Below are positions 1 through 10,282 of a DNA stretch of 64,000 nt, piece by piece (within the stretch, counting starts at the first letter, position 1; every line of letters starts with the position of its first letter). The stretch is from Heterobasidion occidentale (Eukaryota > Basidiomycota > Agaricomycetes > Russulales > Bondarzewiaceae): positions 62,001 through 126,000 of the forward strand of contig JBCAQO010000007.1 of NCBI GenBank assembly GCA_039111635.1, written 5' to 3'. The translations under genes were made by a program, and so were the position numbers. The notes beneath the pieces are model-generated. The model was given only the letters and a program-made list of their open reading frames with translations, made no database searches and was not told the origin of the DNA.

Positions 1-913
1 CGTCTTCATCGTCGAATTGTCCTTCGTCCATTTCTGCTTCGCGCACTGGTCTGCGACGGGGGGGCTGGAATCTTCTCTTGGGTCGAGAAGGACAGTTGCA
101 CACCATATGCCCGGGTTTCTTGCAAAAGAAGCACTTGCCTTCTTTGGCAAGTCGATCTCTCTCCGCCGGGGTAAGCTTCTTGAAGCGAGTTCGGACAGCA
201 TCGGCCTCCATTTCCGCTGCGTCTACATCCATAGGTTCATATTGGGGCTCCCTATCGTGCCGTGGGGGTGCCCTTTCGTCGTAAAACGTACGCGGCGTGT
301 AGATTTGGAATTTTCCTTTTCGGAGGTCGTATGCTCGGTCCCTTGCGATGCGCATCCTTTCGTGTTTCTTGGCCTTCTCGACTAGTTCTTCCCATGTCCC
401 GTCTTTAGAGGGATCTTCATAAATTCCTTTTGCCAACTCCCATTTGAGTCCTTGCAGGAAATGGGTTTTCTTGGTTTCTTTGTCTACACTGGCAAGCGCC
501 GCGAGCTGTTCAAACAGCTGAAGGTAGGTGTTAAACAATTCCTTTCCCTGATTGACTCGGGCCAGTTTGTCACGAGCATCGGCTTCTTTGTTGAACTCCT
601 TGAAGTCGGTGGCTATCTTTTTTCGGACGGATGTGAAGCCGACCGTGTCTGCCCAAGTATATCTGTTCCAATCCTTCAGCGTGTTCCTGGCCTGAGTAAA
701 GTTTCTTGCCCATATCCCTGCTGAGCCTTCCTTCATATACGATAGAGCGTAAGCGATTTTGGCAAATTCGTTCGCATAATCCTTTTTCCTAGCCAGGAAC
801 ATCAGATCGATTTCGTGGAGGAATTGCTCGGTTCGTTTCCTGTTTCCACTGAAGGTGGTGGGTTTGGCCATAGCTGGTCCCTTGGACTCATTACCTCCAG
901 TATCTGCCGACAT
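1..913 (-). CDS. gag: Gag (capsid-nucleocapsid), partial at window edge
   Basis: Retrotransposon Gag forms the virus-like particle and binds element RNA. The ATG at 913-911 matches the Met-Ser-Ala-Asp-Thr start of the complete Gag in copy D. The capsid-like region of the Retrotrans_gag type follows, and a single CCHC zinc knuckle (CFFCKKPGHMVCNC-like, CX2CX4HX4C) is encoded around 90-140. The frame is open to the window edge. It also continues upstream of this ATG as far as a TAA at 1441-1439, so the true protein may be longer at its N-terminus. Confidence 0.85.
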   Translation of the reverse strand, partial: MSADTGGNESKGPAMAKPTTFSGNRKRTEQFLHEIDLMFLARKKDYANEFAKIAYALSYMKEGSAGIWARNFTQARNTLKDWNRYTWADTVGFTSVRKKIATDFKEFNKEADARDKLARVNQGKELFNTYLQLFEQLAALASVDKETKKTHFLQGLKWELAKGIYEDPSKDGTWEELVEKAKKHERMRIARDRAYDLRKGKFQIYTPRTFYDERAPPRHDREPQYEPMDVDAAEMEADAVRTRFKKLTPAERDRLAKEGKCFFCKKPGHMVCNCPSRPKRRFQPPRRRPVREAEMDEGQFDDED

Positions 914-2234
914 TGTATCGGGCGGGGGCTCTGGATCGTCAGGTGGTTCCGGATTTCCACTTGGTGTTTCAAAATACTCCGGTTCGGGGACAAACTCCGG
1001 TGTTGGGGCTCGGAGGTCTTCTTTGGGAGTGGTTTCCTGTAAGGGGGATGTAGCGGGTGTGTTTCTTCTAGAGATTCGACTTCCACTGGCTGTTTCTCTG
1101 GGTAGAGTATGTATGTGCGGTCTTGGCGAGTCACGATGCCTATTTGCTGGTGATTCAGGCTTGTCGAAGGTCTTTCTTGCGATGTAGTCCTCGACCTTAA
1201 CGAGGTGTAGGTCGGGTCCTGCGTGGACAATCTCTCCTCCCCAAGCCGCGTATTCGTATTCGCTCTTGCCTTGTTGTTGGAAGAATCCGGTGAGGATTCC
1301 CACGTAGTAGAAGTGTGCTTTCCTTTCGTCGTAATAAAGTTGATCCTTGTCGATGTCTTCGGGTAAGTCTCCGTAGATTTCTGCTGGGTCTGTTCTGTAG
1401 CCGGGAGGGTATCCCGCTGCAACTTCGTCCGTGGTTCTTTATTCTTTGAAGAAGAAGGGTACTGCCTGTCTTCTTCCAGCTTGTAATGCTTCTTGTAAGT
1501 CTGGGTCCCTTTTGATAATTTCGTTGATGGAAATATCAATTTGGTCGATGAGTTGGATAATCTCGGAGAAGGTGTGTCCCGAGATGAGGGTTCGGAGATG
1601 ATAAGTTTTGTGGGCGAACTCTCCTCTTCTGCTAATAAAAACGATCCCTTCAATTTCTGTTCGGACTGGTGGGGAATTAGGAGCTTCCAGTGTGTCTTCC
1701 TAGGTTAAGGAGAAGGTCCAGTGGATGAGGATTGAGACGTGGTCTCTATTTTCCTTGGTCTTGATGAGTTCTGCTCTGATTCCGTCTGTGTCGATATTCC
1801 TTGCGATGGTTCTTCTGAGATCGGGGATAACGGCGACGGGGAAATCGTCTGGTCTTCCATTGTGTATCTCGACGCAGTTCCTTGCTCTGATGACGTCGGG
1901 CTCTCCGTTGTCCGTGAGGGTGAACGGTGTCTTTGGTTCATTGACGAAGCAAATCCCGGAAAATCTATATCCAGTTTTAATGAGGTCTATAAATATTTCG
2001 GGTGCTTGTTGTAGCCTGAGTGTGGCTATTCCTGAATAAACCTTTCCTTGGTTCCGGTGTCTTGCGACTTCTATGGCTCCGGGGTTGTTTATTCTTCCTT
2101 GAGTAGTCGCTGCTGGAGTCGCTGTTAGGTTTACCCTGTTGGCGATTGCTAAAATGTTGTTGACTGATGAGAGAAAGAGCTGTCTCTGCTGGGGATCCAG
2201 CTTGAATAGGGTAGGGATAAAAGAGCTCGTTCAA
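914..2234 (-). other. Leader reading frame in phase with gag, with two stops
   Basis: Between the LTR and gag the minus strand is essentially open in the gag frame. It is broken by a TAG at 1702-1700 and a TAA at 1441-1439. Both stops, their flanks and their phase relative to gag are the same in copy D (36727-36725 and 36466-36464). The segment nearest the LTR corresponds to a 177-codon frame in copy D that contains no internal Met. The middle segment (TAG to TAA) encodes about 85 residues with an alternating hydrophobic pattern. The last segment is acidic and Pro-rich and joins gag. No family is recognised. Copy A has one extra A near the LTR edge that shifts the first few codons. Confidence 0.6.
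2225..2234 (-). promoter_or_regulatory. Putative self-priming primer-binding site, copy A
   Basis: Two bases inside the 5' LTR the minus strand reads TGAACGAGCT. This is the exact complement of AGCTCGTTCA at the predicted RNA start inside the same LTR. There is no TGG start as expected for a tRNA-primed site. The arrangement resembles Tf1/sushi-type self-priming. Confidence 0.65.
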
Positions 2235-2236
2235 GT

Positions 2237-3069
2237 GTTAGGTCGTAGACCTATCACGTGCACCGATGCACGAAGGGGTCCCTAGGCTAAACCTCCACTG
2301 GTTCGTATAGTCGTAGACTCCAATGGATGAAGACGATGGATCGTCTTTGGGCTCTTTCGAGGAACTCGGGGTCGCTGTCGGCTTTGTTCTCGAAGAGATT
2401 GAGAAGGTGATCTTCGAGGTCTTCTCGATGATGAGGAGGAACCGGATGATCTTCTCCTGTCCAACAGATGACATGAGGGGGTGTCCAACTGAGAACGCGG
2501 AAGGCAGCTAGCCCGGTATAGAAGCGGATGAGTAGAGGGAGGGGAGGGAAGGGAGACGAGTCCAGTGCTTCGTCAGACCGTGCAAAGAGTTTCTCAGATC
2601 TGACAGAGATCACGAAGCGTGGGCTAGGAAGGTAGCCAGACACCGGGCACAGTGCAGAGATCGAGTGTATTACAGGTGAACGAGCTGAGCTTCTTAGAAG
2701 CTCATCTCGGCTATTTACATAAAGAAGTATCTAGGGCAGGGTCAGGATCTGGTCTGTGCGCTTCTCAGGTACCGAAGTCAACAATCGAGATCCGTAAGCT
2801 AGAATGCCTCATCGACCTGCCATGTAACCAAATATGGTAGTCAGATCACTAATGTCCATCCACATCTTCGATCGATCAGGAACCAGGAACTGGGGTCAGG
2901 AACCAATGTCTGTCCACATCAAGAATCAGGAACCAGAAGTCAGTGTTCATGTGTTAGCATGTCAATGGTAAGGAGTCATGGAAAGTGGTCCGAGTCTGCA
3001 ACAAGTCCGAAGCACTTGACCAGCCCATCCACTCACGTGCGAAGCACGTGTTAGGACGCAGTCCTAACA
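2237..3069 (-). repeat. 5' LTR of copy A (833 bp)
   Basis: The LTR has TGTTAGG...CCTAACA termini. It aligns along its whole length with the LTRs at 14113-14946, 23674-24507 and 37260-38092. Both ends carry short perfect inverted repeats: TAGGTC/GACCTA-like and CGTGCA/TGCACG at one end, CACGTGC/GCACGTG and TTAGGAC/GTCCTAA-like at the other. On the element strand it contains a TAAATG/TAAATA-like box and the start motif AGCTCGTTCACC near 2670-2720. An internal ORF covers 2287-2643 (118 codons if GTG is allowed as first codon). Confidence 0.93.
2287..2643 (-). CDS. LTR-internal ORF, copy A
   Basis: This reading frame of 118 codons lies wholly in the LTR, downstream of the predicted RNA start. 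It contains FYTGLA near the middle, then a Cys/His/Pro segment (VICWTGEDHPVPPHH) and a C-terminal IHWSLRLYEPVEV. The same frame is kept in both LTRs of copy B, and a diverged relative is in the LTR of the plus-strand element F (28561-28863). No start ATG is visible. Translation, if any, would need a non-ATG start or splicing. Confidence 0.45.
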   Translation of the reverse strand: MSGYLPSPRFVISVRSEKLFARSDEALDSSPFPPLPLLIRFYTGLAAFRVLSWTPPHVICWTGEDHPVPPHHREDLEDHLLNLFENKADSDPEFLERAQRRSIVFIHWSLRLYEPVEV

Positions 3070-4340
3070 GTAGGTTGTTCTCAGATTTCCTCAGCTAGAG
3101 CGAACTCAGAAGCAGTCATCAGGAGACCCTCACTACAGCTCGCTGGGGCACTGTATGAAATTCTGGTCTGGGCCTTGTACTTCCATATAGACCGCGACAA
3201 AGAGTTGCTTAGGAGATAAGTTGGGCCCAAAGAACACCCCAGTATGCTGACTGCAGCAACCATCTCCGGCAAATGGAGTGGGCGTGATAGCGCAAAGTAT
3301 CTCATCTGTTTGGAATAATTCGGGTTGATCTCGGATAGGCAGATGAGGAGCTTGAGGGGAAAGAGAGCCTGATCCTTCTAATTTTCTCTATATTCTTTCG
3401 CAAAACCATTCATTCTACCTCTGCGACATCACCGAAGCATTTTGTTCCGATTCACCCGCGTCCCTGCTGACCGAGCGATGATAGGTTCAGGGCATATCAT
3501 GCCAGAACTACGATTCACGGCATGTCATTCACATTAAGAGAAGATCGCCACGATCCTGATCCATGCTGATCGTCCCTTTTCCAAGAACTTTACAGGTGCG
3601 TTTTGTATCGCCCTTTCTTCTGAGAATTGTACTGAAAACTCGTTGAAACTGCTGTTTATAGTGATCTATGTATCGCTTATTGAACCATTCTGTCATAGTC
3701 GAAGCCAGATCTGACTGTTGGGGCGACTGCCTTCACGGTTTGCTCTTCTGATGCACAGGTTTCACAGATCCTTGATTACCATAGCGTCTCAAGTTTTGAC
3801 ATGCTATTCTCCGCTAGTTCCTGCGGCTGGTTCTACCCTTTTGAGACGTGCAGGTCAGCAACTCCTTAGTCTGCTATCTCGACGCTTGAGGCTGTTTGAA
3901 TGCGGAGCTGACTCAAGTTGGTACAGCAATGTACTTTGATTACCAGAGCCATCCTCACAGTGATCTGTCGTTCTCTTAATCGGTGTATTGATTGCAGATG
4001 ATCCTCCCTTTGCTAAGATGATGGATCAGGCTCCGCATACACGGAGATCACTGTATCGCTTCAAATCTTTCGTGTCTTTTCTTACTGTCCTCTGCATTTG
4101 CTGAGTTTGGAGGCCCGTAAGCTCTTCTCTCGGCTTCCACTTCCATTACATTGCGAGTGCTTTGATATCCCTTCTAACTGCACATTCAATGGTCCTCTAT
4201 TATAAGTGGCCGGAGAGCCTCTCCACTCTTCACACTCCTCTCCTTGCAATCAATGCCTTCAAATTCGGATATCAAGGCCATGTAAGCCGCCCACGTGCCT
4301 GTGAGCCTATCGTTATTCTCGAAGAGCACATGCTGACCCT
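3070..4340. other. Host intergenic DNA, no recognisable gene
   Basis: No reading frame here has similarity I recognise, and no repeat shared with the rest of the window was seen. The stretch lies between the LTR of copy A and the first DUF6533 gene and probably contains that gene's promoter. Confidence 0.5.
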
Positions 4341-6084
4341 ATGACTGCACCATCCAGTACGCTCCATGGATACTTGGAGCTTGTCGCCGTCGGCACGTCC
4401 TTTCTTCCCTGTCAATGTTAGGAGCCTAATTCTCTATGGCTCTCACTAGTGATTCTCTACTACGATCATCTCATCACTCTCCCGCCGAAATCACACGGAT
4501 ATGGTCTCGCGCGCGCTCAAACCAGCTCTGTGGTTTTTTTGAACCGCTATGTGCCTTTCCTTGCACATATCATAGTTGTGGTTCACATTAGCAGATATGA
4601 CACCTAGCGACAAGGTGAGGGCTACTCATTGCGATGACAGCTTGGTAAGGCTGACAGGTCTATTTCGTTTCTTGATTGAAAGAGGTACGCCAAGGACTTT
4701 TGCTTGCTATATTATCGTTAGCTGATGCGGTGCGTCTAAGTTGCAAAATTTATGGGCTATTCCACCAGCTTTTGTTAGTCTTCAATCAAACCGTCATCGC
4801 CAGTATGTCCTGCTTTCATAAAACGCATATTTTCTTCTCACAAACTCGGGTTCACTCGCAGCTCTGCTTGGACTACAAACTTTCGCGTTTTTCGGAAACT
4901 CCCTGATCATTCTTGCTGTGCTCTGTGCCCTCGGCGCGGCATCGGTGATATTGGGATGCGTACGTGTTCGTTTCATTCAACTTCAAATACATGATCCGCT
5001 GATAATTTGTGTTGGTTGTAAACAAGCAGTTGTTCTTGATCAAGCAGCACAGCACCATGGTCACTGGGGGACCCCTACACGGCTGCCATACCAGCCTGTC
5101 ATTCATGAGGTTTGTCCTCTGGTCTACACCTGAAGGCGTTGTCCAACTCATGTCTCTCTTGCAACATTTCAACCCTAGCGGCATCCGTATGTTTTCTGTT
5201 CTCATCTCATTCTAAAACTGGAGCATTTCATTGACCTTTTCCGCATCAATTTAGAGATTGCTGTGCCATGGGAGGGCCAGTTTCTATTCGACGTAACAGT
5301 CTTCGGATTGACTATCTACAAGTCATTCCAACATCGCAACGAGTCTGAGTGGGCCCGCCGCAAGATATCGTGGTCAAACCTAGGATTGATGGAGCTAATC
5401 TTTCGGGATGGTGCATCACCTACCTCTGTACACCATTTTGCAATTTGCTGACCAGTGGGAACAGGTGCGATATACTTTGGGTAGGTTTCTCTTGGTTCTC
5501 TTCACGCACGTTCCATTATGAGCACATGCAATATCACAGAGTGATGGCATTGGTGAATCTCACGAACATATTCACTTTCTACGTATGTCCATTCATCTGC
5601 CTTCCATGCCTTGGACTCTAGAAATCTGACAAGACATGCACCAGTTGACATCGGTTACCCTAAGCATTTGTCTAAATTGAAGACTACTGTGCGCTGATTT
5701 GTTCTACTCAGGACCCGCTGCGAGGTGTCCTTTCTACCTTCGCTAGCTGGTTGAGCCGTCAGTTTCTAAAGAACCAAATTTCATTGAACATAAGCATTGC
5801 TATCCTTCTTCCTCATCCATGTCAGTGTTTCGATCACGATGATGTCGCGCCTGATTTTGAATTTGCATGATGTGGCTTCACTGCTACCATCCACTCGCGC
5901 CAGGACAGTTCCGATGGCTTTCGCTCCTCCGAAGAATCTGGCCGCCACCACGACAGGCTTTATGGAAGAATCAACATCAGTGGCGGTCGGTACTGGGAAT
6001 CCAAGCGTAGAGGAGGATGAAGCTGAACGTGCCATCGAAATACAAGAAATAGATCACGGGGAGGGGCCATCGCGACTAGACTAG
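4341..6084 (+). CDS. DUF6533-family multi-pass membrane protein (multi-exon, possibly frameshifted)
   Basis: Agaricomycetes carry large families of DUF6533 proteins of about seven membrane segments and unknown, receptor-like function. Exon 1 starts ATG 4341 (MTAPSSTLHGYLELVAV). After an intron ending CACTAG the hallmark VILYYDHLITLP appears at about 4450-4485, then VVFLNRYVPFLAHIIVV. Later exons give FAFFGNSLIILAVLCALGAA (about 4880-4945), IAVPWEGQFLFDVTVFGL (about 5257-5310), DPLRGVLSTFASW (5712-5750) and ITMMSRLILNLH (about 5832-5868). A cytosolic acidic tail ends at the TAG at 6084. Between LITLP and VVFLN the expected Glu-Ile-x-x-Ile-Trp motif lies in the neighbouring frame, as if one base was lost and one gained about 40 bp apart. 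Intron borders other than those stated are inferred. Confidence 0.7.
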
Positions 6085-8435
6085 GACAATCTGCATAGCA
6101 TTGCTAGTTATTATATATATCTGGGGTACTCATGGAGCCGTTGCTCGGTCCTCTGTATTCGCATCAAAATCTAAGAGGATTAATGCAACGATTCTGGGTG
6201 GGCCTGTGCAGTGAAGCAGGCATGAGAACGGCTGGTACCTTATAGACTCCTTCATGAATGATGGGACTCCATGAATCTTGGGGGATATCTGTGGCGATAC
6301 AGATGCAAGCCTGCGAGCTTGCCACAAAAGGTTGTGAGCACGGACTGAGCAGAGTATGTCCAGAGAGCTGTTTGCAGCTGTTTGTAGCCGATCGGTGCTC
6401 CTTGCTGCTCCTGCCTTTGCCGTGACACTTTTCGTGCACGACGTTCAACTGAATGTTCTTTCGTGTTTCCATACTGTCTATAGAACGGCCCTAGCCGTTT
6501 TCCAAGCTCCAAACTTGCTGTGTTGACTTAATCCCTGATTCGGGCTCCATCTATCATGTCACCTCGAGAATCACTCACTATCTCAACTCTCCAAGCTTCC
6601 GATGACCCGCATGATTTATGCCTCCATCCACCTTAGATCCTATGCTGGTATCTTGCATCGACTGCTTGTCATCAAGATTCATCTCGGAGATACACATTCA
6701 TGGACATACTACGACTGAATGTCCGCAAATTACCTGCTATTGCCGACAAGCGGGCTGACAGTGACGGTGATGAGAACGTCAGTGTGGGTTTGGAACAAAG
6801 TCGCTTTGATCCTTGGACAGAGTGTGTAAGTCATACTCCAATTAGAAACATCACATCAGCGTGCCACTTGACGCGTATGAAGTGCATCTGACATCTCTGT
6901 TCACTTGGCGAATGATACCGTGCAAGCGCCTTCGTGCATCTCCGATTTCTCTAGTCTACTGAGGAGTAATTAGCCGTCACTACAGCAGTAGGCTCAGCCC
7001 GCGCTCCCGTCATGGGCCTGGTCCTGACCTCATGTCGTGCTTGAGACAACACCTATGTTGTACCAATCTTCTCCCGCACGTGATTGTCTTACAATTGTCC
7101 TACCCATGTCACAGTGATGATATGTTCGGGACTCAGAGCCACTCTTATCGCCATCTGGAGGGACTGCATGCGACTGTGCTCCATGCTGCTTGTATCTTGC
7201 CGCCAATCTGATAGGTATGTTTGCGCCCCCTTCCTTACAGTTTGCAGCTGAGGGCTAGCTCCTTTAGGTTCAACGTCCACATCAATCCATGCATCGCTCA
7301 CATTATAGCTATCAGGTCATCTTAACATCACAAATGGTAGAGCAGTACAACCGTTCACGCTTTTCTTCTTGGTTTGCTATTTTCGGGGTACAGGTTCTAC
7401 ATACTCTCAAGCTAGTGTCCTCATATCTTGGTGTACCGTCTTCCGCTGCTTGGTGTAATGGCCAGATTCCTGTGTCTGTCACCAGCTTTTTCAAATCATC
7501 AAGATGTACTAGGTCAGGAATCCTATTTGATACGGCTATTCGATGCTGTGAGGATGCTCAAAGTTGACCATTCCTCTTCGAAGAATAGGTACTTGCCGTA
7601 TTCATTCGAGTTGGCATCGACCAAGCTGCACGCGCAGCAATGCTCACAACAATTCATGTATTCAATGCAATGCATCACTCGAGGTCCAAGTCGGAGGCGT
7701 TTCTGTCTAGAAAATGCTCAAGCAGGCCCTGAATTCGAGGATACTGGCTCATTGCAGAACTATTTTCTGCACGTTGCTTGATGCGAACTTCAATAGTCCT
7801 TTACAAGAAGCAAACAACGGGAATCTGCCCTCACTCATCTCCAGTCTCGTCACCTTATTTATGTTTGACGAAATCTTGCGGACGTTGGACATGCAGGTAG
7901 CCTTCACTGATTATCACAGCATTGCATCACTATGTTCACCCCACACGGCTGCGTAATGGTATGTCACTTCAAAGAGTTGTCAATTGACCTGCTTTATGCA
8001 GAGGCCTCATTCAACTCACACATTAAACAAGATCCGATCATGTCGCTATGCGTTCGGACCATGTCCTCACCTCACCGTCATAGGTTGATCAGCAGACAGT
8101 GGGTAGCCATCACCATCGAGGTGGGCGAGCATGGTGCTTCGCTGATCTTCCTGTTATGTAGAGAAACTCCGTTCACCCCTTGAAAATGCCCACTTTGCCT
8201 GTGAACTAATTTGAGATTGACAGATTGATCTCGTCCCAACAGACTTTTTCATCAGATGCGCCGAAAAGATCAAGCAGTGCAATGCAATATATAAGCCCAT
8301 CAATATGTATAGCCCCGTGTTGTTGTTGCGGGACTGCTCTGTTACCTTTTCTTGGCTACTGACTGGCTTTCACTCTCTTGTTTGGCGAGTCCTCCCAGTT
8401 CCAAAATCGCCTTGCTTTACTGTTTCGAAGTAGAA
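6085..8435. other. Intergenic DNA between DUF6533 genes
   Basis: No coding segment could be assigned. Several short open stretches of 60-120 codons exist on both strands, but none has a recognisable motif or a shared frame with neighbours. Remnants of further DUF6533-type genes are possible but were not demonstrated. Confidence 0.4.
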
Positions 8436-8842
8436 ATGATTTCAACAACAGTGACAAGTGCTACCATAGACGCTGTGTAAGCTTCTCATATTGATACCTT
8501 CTTAATTCCCGATGATTAAACGTTACCTTGAAGCAGGATCAATGGCTACATGACTCTCGTGGCGACAGGTGCGTTATATTATGATCACCAATTTGAACAT
8601 CACTAGACCGACGGGCAATTTCGGCCAGCCATTTATACTACGACTATCTTGTGACACTCCCAATCAAGATACAGTATATCTGGCCAAAGCCATTTTCAAA
8701 ATCGTCCATATGGTTTTTTGTCAACCAGTACATTCCGATTTTTGGAAATATACCAATTCTACTGTCAAGCTTTACGAGCGCCACTGCAAGAGAACAGGTG
8801 AGATGTTCACGACTCATTCTTGTCGACAGTTTATCAACTCTG
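8436..8842 (+). pseudogene. DUF6533 gene, 5' fragment cut by LTR insertion
   Basis: ATG 8436 begins exon 1 (MISTTVTSATIDAV). Exon 2 follows at about 8535 (INGYMTLVATG), paralogous to HGYLELVAV of the gene at 4341. The next coding segment gives YYDYLVTLPIKIQYIWPKP and then FVNQYIPIFGNIPIL, the diagnostic N-terminal DUF6533 stretch with Tyr-Asp-Tyr and Ile-Trp. One base seems missing at the exon 2/3 join. After a GTGAGA...GACAG intron the next exon begins TTTATCAACTCTG and is interrupted at 8842/8843 by the LTR of element E. The rest of the gene is not found in the window. Confidence 0.75.
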
Positions 8843-9465
8843 TGTTATGAACTGCTCGTTCAATAACCCAAGAGTAACAGGTTCTTCCCTAGGTCGCACA
8901 ATGGACTGAGTGGTGGGCGAAGTCTCGACTGTATCAGGCGTTGATACAGGAGGGAATAATGATTGACTCTAAGAATCCTGTATGTGTAGATACAGGGGGA
9001 ACGAAGAGCTTCGTATTCGAAGATACGAAATGAACGAAAGAGAATAGACTGAAGATCCTCAGCCTATTCTATGGGCCTTATATACTGTATAGGGTATAGG
9101 GTAAGAGTCCGTGTGCTTCTCCAGGTTTCCATCCTAGGAGAGCTGTGGTCGCCGTCTCTCTCAGCCAGCGCCTACTCTTGTACTTCTCCAGTCGCACTGA
9201 TCCATCATGGTGCGACGAGGTGCTTACCCGTAAGCCCTAAGCCCATGGCATGTGAATACGCCTCTCATTACTGTGTGAACTCTGTGAGCCTCGTGTCCCT
9301 CCAATATAGCCTTTACCGATGTCTTGAAGAACCATCGGTATTGTCGGCTCCTAAGGACATGCCGAATACCTTGATGTACGCTCCGTAGTGGAGCCGCCTA
9401 GCATGTGATGCTTGATCCATCGGTTAGACCGACCCCGAAGGGCCCCGATCAGTCAAGTCATAACA
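8843..9465 (-). repeat. 3' LTR of element E (623 bp)
   Basis: The termini are TGTTATGA...TCATAACA. The sequence aligns in reverse orientation with the solo LTR at 42020-42607, including the TATATA box, the outer ends and a long shared middle. It is inserted in an exon of a DUF6533 gene at its left end. On its right it is preceded, on the element strand, by a polypurine tract. Confidence 0.93.
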
Positions 9466-9479
9466 TTACCCCCTTTCTA
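9466..9479 (-). promoter_or_regulatory. Polypurine tract of element E
   Basis: The minus strand reads TAGAAAGGGGGTAA directly before the LTR start TGTTATG. This position and composition mark the plus-strand DNA primer site of an LTR retrotransposon. Confidence 0.8.
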
Positions 9480-9729
9480 GGTCCCAACTCCTGAGGGGAC
9501 TACTCGCTTGAGCAGAAACGAGCTTCATCGTCATTCCACGGACAATTGCTTTGTGGTCGTCAAAATAGATTGGGATGCGTCTTCCCAATATCACTTCGTT
9601 TTCTGGGGCGAAGACCGACCTACGTCGTTTACAACGCCTAGGAGTTTTCCTTCTCCGTTGAGCTGTTTGATTTGAAGTTCGGGGCATAGCCACAATACCC
9701 TGTCTCTTCTCCCGGTGTTCTTCCTTCAC
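9466..9729 (-). CDS. Small basic ORF abutting the 3' LTR of element E
   Basis: The frame encodes 87 residues, very rich in Arg and Lys (RRRKTPRRCKRRR near residues 26-38). The C-terminus ...RSWDLERG is encoded by the polypurine tract itself, and its TAA stop is the last three bases before the LTR. It could be a short nucleic-acid-binding accessory protein or a remnant of a longer ORF. No homologue is recognised. Because the purine tract constrains the last codons, only the upstream part is evidence for coding. Confidence 0.4.
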   Translation of the reverse strand: MKEEHREKRQGIVAMPRTSNQTAQRRRKTPRRCKRRRSVFAPENEVILGRRIPIYFDDHKAIVRGMTMKLVSAQASSPLRSWDLERG

Positions 9730-10208
9730 CGCACGTTTTGTGTGAGTACACTCCTAGAGTCAATAGGCAGCTACTCGACCAGGGCTCCCTGGTAGGTTTG
9801 ATGAGCCAGTGTCATCTGGCGACGATGCAGAAAGGTGTTGTGCGAATGATTATAGGATGAAATAGAAACTCGTCTGTGGATGGGTGTGTGTCGTTCTTCT
9901 TCCAAAGTGCCGAAGGCCATGTCTCAGTGTTTCCAGGATAGATCTTCATCTCCTTGATCTCCGGTATCGAGGGGGACTCCAGGTGTGTGGGTTGATCGCT
10001 TTACAAAGGCTTAGGCCCACCAACCTATCAAGAGCGAACATTTCTCTTGACTTGTTTTGAGTCCGGCAAGACCCCTTTGAAGATCCCTAACTCTGTCAGC
10101 CCCATACGGTGGCCTTGTCAGGTTAGAGATTGAGTGTTCGTCCAGAGTTTGTTTTTCACTAAGGGTATTGGACACGAGGTAAGGACTTTGAGGAATAGAC
10201 TTTGAACC

Positions 10209-10233
10209 CCATGGTCTCTTGAATAGACCATGG
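10209..10233. repeat. Perfect inverted repeat in element E
   Basis: CCATGGTCT and AGACCATGG form a 9 bp perfect stem around a 7 nt loop. It lies just upstream of the first cluster of the ~21 bp repeat. Confidence 0.7.
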
Positions 10234-10282
10234 TATCCACCTTGACGGTAATTATGTGGGGTCAGCGTAAGGTATGTCCTGG

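Larger units (their letters stand above)
1..3069 (-). mobile_element. Ty3/gypsy chromovirus, family B, copy A (5' part)
   Basis: The window opens inside gag of a minus-strand LTR retrotransposon. Reading leftwards from 3069 there is an LTR, a self-priming site, leader reading frames and gag; the rest of the element lies outside the window. Nucleotide similarity to copies B (14113-24507) and D (28910-38092) is high throughout, with scattered substitutions and 1-2 nt indels. The LTR differs more from the other LTRs than the two LTRs of copy B differ from each other, so this copy is older or from a sister subfamily. The right flank (3070 on) is non-repeat DNA. No target duplication can be tested because the other end is not present. 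Confidence 0.93.

Noticed and set aside
802..1653. Long Ser/Thr/Lys-rich minus-strand frame in the leader of copy A, with equivalents at 22243-23205 and 35827-36678
   Set aside because: It is a shadow frame of the gag-phase leader. The in-phase translation has a better hydrophobic pattern and joins gag directly, and the shadow frame in copy B changes identity at indels.
3081..3305. Minus-strand 74-codon frame next to the LTR of copy A
   Set aside because: No motif, no intron context and no relation to the neighbouring gene were found.
9071..9388. Antisense ORF of about 105 codons in the family E LTR, also at 42097-42414
   Set aside because: It runs against element transcription. Cys/Ser-rich composition and numerous replacement changes between the two copies suggest chance openness.
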